This document shows positions 62,798 to 64,000 of a stretch of 64,000 bases of DNA, piece by piece. The stretch spans positions 257,897-321,896 of the forward strand of contig NZ_WPNZ01000011.1 of the NCBI RefSeq assembly GCF_009755605.1, in the 5' to 3' direction. The notes beneath the pieces were generated by a model. The model worked only from the letters and a program-made list of their open reading frames with translations. It did not search any database and was not told the origin of the DNA. The position numbers and the translations under genes are program-made. Every line of letters begins with the position of its first letter. Within the stretch, counting starts at the first letter, position 1. Source of the stretch: Streptomyces typhae. Its GTDB lineage: Bacteria; Actinomycetota; Actinomycetes; Streptomycetales; Streptomycetaceae.

Positions 62798-63608
62798 TCC
62801 GTGGTCCCTCGGTGTCGGCACGTGTGGGCGGGCCGTCGGCCCGTCCTCGACTGGGTGCCGTCGCGAGGGAAGTCCGCCGTGTGGCGCTGTCTTCCGACGG
62901 CACTTGTGGTGGTCATGCTAGCCACAAGATCGCACAGTGGAAGCGAGCATTCAGCGAAGGGGGCCTCCCCTCGGCAGGTTCGGCGTGAAAGATCCTGTTC
63001 ATACCCTGGTGCGTGATATCCGGAGGCCCCCGGAGCCAGGGCCCGACACCCCAGGCCAGACGGCGACACCCTGTCACGTCGGAACAAGTGCCGCGCGTAG
63101 ACCGTCTCTTTCTCCTCCGAACGAGATCACTCACAGACCGGAACCATGCGCTCGGGTAGTCGATTTTGAGTCAATCCGAGTCCTTCCCGGTACGTCTTGT
63201 CGCCGGGGGCCGTCGGCAGCGGACCCGGCGGTCTCGTTAACGGGACAGCGCAGAATCACGGCATACGACGAGCGCGGCCATGAGAAAGGACATTTCCTCC
63301 GGGTGCGCAGGTCCCACCTCCTTTCCGGTGAGCCGTGGATGACATGCGAGAAAGGATTGCGCTTCCCCGGACCTTTGCCGCCCCTTCTCCCGGAAAACAT
63401 CCGCGAGTTACGGTCACAGCCCGAGGGAAAGAAGCGATATCCCAGGTCAACGGGGCATCCACGGACGGCGGTACGGAATTCGCGCCGAGCCTTCCCCCGA
63501 ACTCACCCGACCACCGCACCGACGGGGTCCGACACGGCGATCCCGCCTCGGACCCACCGCTTCGGCCCTCTTGCGATCTGCTCGTGTCCTGAACGTCTGG
63601 AGTTTTCC
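62798..63608. other. 811-bp gene-free region between conservon and NRPS
   Basis: This is divergent regulatory space. GC drops in several patches (GTAGTCGATTTTGAGTCAATCC near 63155, GAGAAAGGACATTTCCTCC near 63282, GAGAAAGGATTGCG near 63348). The phrase GAGAAAGGA occurs twice, 66 bp apart. None of the short frames has convincing start sites or coding bias. It should hold both the cvnA promoter and a long leader or promoter for the NRPS. Confidence 0.6.
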
Positions 63609-64000
63609 GTGACCGATTTTCAAGAGCCTTTTGCCGACGGGTCCTCCGTGCGGATACCGACCCTTCCGACCACTACTTTTCCCGCGTTGTTCGAGGCGCG
63701 GGTGGCCGAGGGGCCGGGGTCGCTGGGCGTGGAGTCGGCTGTTCGTGCGTGGTCGTACGGGGAGTTGAATGAGCGTGCGAATCGTGTGGCGCATTGGCTG
63801 ATCGGCCGTGGGGTGGGCCCTGGGCGGTTGGTGGCGGTGGCGATGCCGCGGTCGGCCGAGCAGGTCGCGGTGGTGCTGGGCGTGTTGAAGGCGGGTGCGG
63901 CGTATCTGCCGGTGGATCTGCACTATCCGAAGGACCGGATCGCGTACATGGTCGGGGATGCGGGTCCTGCGGTGGTGTTGACCACGCGGGAGGCGGCGGG
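63609..64000 (+). CDS. NRPS adenylation domain, N-terminus only (continues off window)
   Basis: GTG 63609 follows TGGAGTTTTCC, and the frame is open to the right edge (130 codons). Residues about 35-130 form the start of an adenylation domain: A1-type WSYGELNERANRVAHWLIGRGVGPG, then VAVAMPRSAEQVAVVLGVLKAGAAYLPVDLHYPKDRIAYMV (A2). The protein begins directly with A, with no condensation domain, as in initiation modules. Codon choice (many GTG, GCG, CGG, TTG, GAT and CGT) differs from the C-ending bias of neighbouring genes and is typical of recently spread NRPS modules. The substrate pocket lies outside the window. Confidence 0.9.
   Translation, partial: MTDFQEPFADGSSVRIPTLPTTTFPALFEARVAEGPGSLGVESAVRAWSYGELNERANRVAHWLIGRGVGPGRLVAVAMPRSAEQVAVVLGVLKAGAAYLPVDLHYPKDRIAYMVGDAGPAVVLTTREAA

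Overview
The window is chromosomal DNA of a Streptomyces or very close relative. The base composition is very GC-rich, with strong G/C bias at third codon positions. It carries hallmark Streptomyces genes: an SsgA-like sporulation protein, a conservon (cvnABCD plus a P450), a SpoIIE-type phosphatase and the ccr-meaA ethylmalonyl-CoA cluster. No rRNA, tRNA, CRISPR array, complete insertion sequence or attachment site was recognised by eye.

Layout. (1) 1-7.0 kb holds mixed housekeeping genes: a holin-like membrane protein cut by the left edge, a VOC protein, a DUF5107 protein, an arginase-family protein, a GNAT acetyltransferase, a LapA-like membrane protein and a secreted CocE/NonD hydrolase. 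(2) 7.1-12.2 kb is a tight minus-strand operon of four peptidases (M55 D-aminopeptidase, M20, S9, S66 LD-carboxypeptidase), which suggests peptide or murein-peptide turnover. (3) 12.2-21.7 kb is a decaying natural-product island. It holds a methyltransferase, an imine-reductase-like enzyme, a free-standing NRPS A-PCP protein, a KS-AT polyketide synthase ended by an in-frame stop, a KR fragment joined through a Tyr-Gly-Asp-rich repeat tract to the C-terminal two thirds of a P450, and on the other strand a second P450 with an internal deletion. (4) 21.8-33.4 kb holds an EF-hand protein, a methyltransferase, a PAS/GAF/PP2C/ATPase regulator, an MFS transporter with C-terminal carboxypeptidase-regulatory-like repeats, an SRPBCC protein, a radical SAM gene behind a LexA-like box, a secreted aminopeptidase-type hydrolase and a HEAT-repeat protein. 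Two hairpin-rich minisatellites and a Rid-family remnant also lie here.

(5) 33.7-44.9 kb is a plus-strand acyl-CoA block: a duplicated 3-hydroxyacyl-CoA dehydrogenase, a TetR regulator, then ccr, meaA, a malyl-CoA lyase-type gene, a MaoC hydratase and an acyl-CoA dehydrogenase, followed by psd and pssA. Together ccr through the acyl-CoA dehydrogenase can run the ethylmalonyl-CoA route from crotonyl-CoA to glyoxylate and propionyl-CoA or malyl-CoA, and can supply ethylmalonyl-CoA and methylmalonyl-CoA to polyketide synthases. The ccr promoter carries two symmetric boxes 22 bp apart that bracket the -35 element. (6) 45-52.3 kb holds glycerate kinase, a NUDIX hydrolase, an alkylation-repair pair (Ogt and an Ada-AlkA fusion), a macrodomain protein, an FAD oxidoreductase and an inositol-monophosphatase-family protein. 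(7) 52.4-58 kb holds a gamma-glutamyltransferase-like protein, a LuxR-type regulator, Dps, an SsgA-like protein and an intact P450. (8) 58-62.8 kb is a conservon whose last gene is a P450 lacking the usual ExxR arginine. (9) An 811-bp gene-free stretch then precedes the first 130 codons of an NRPS that runs off the right edge.

All calls come from reading the sequence and recognising families. No database search was run.
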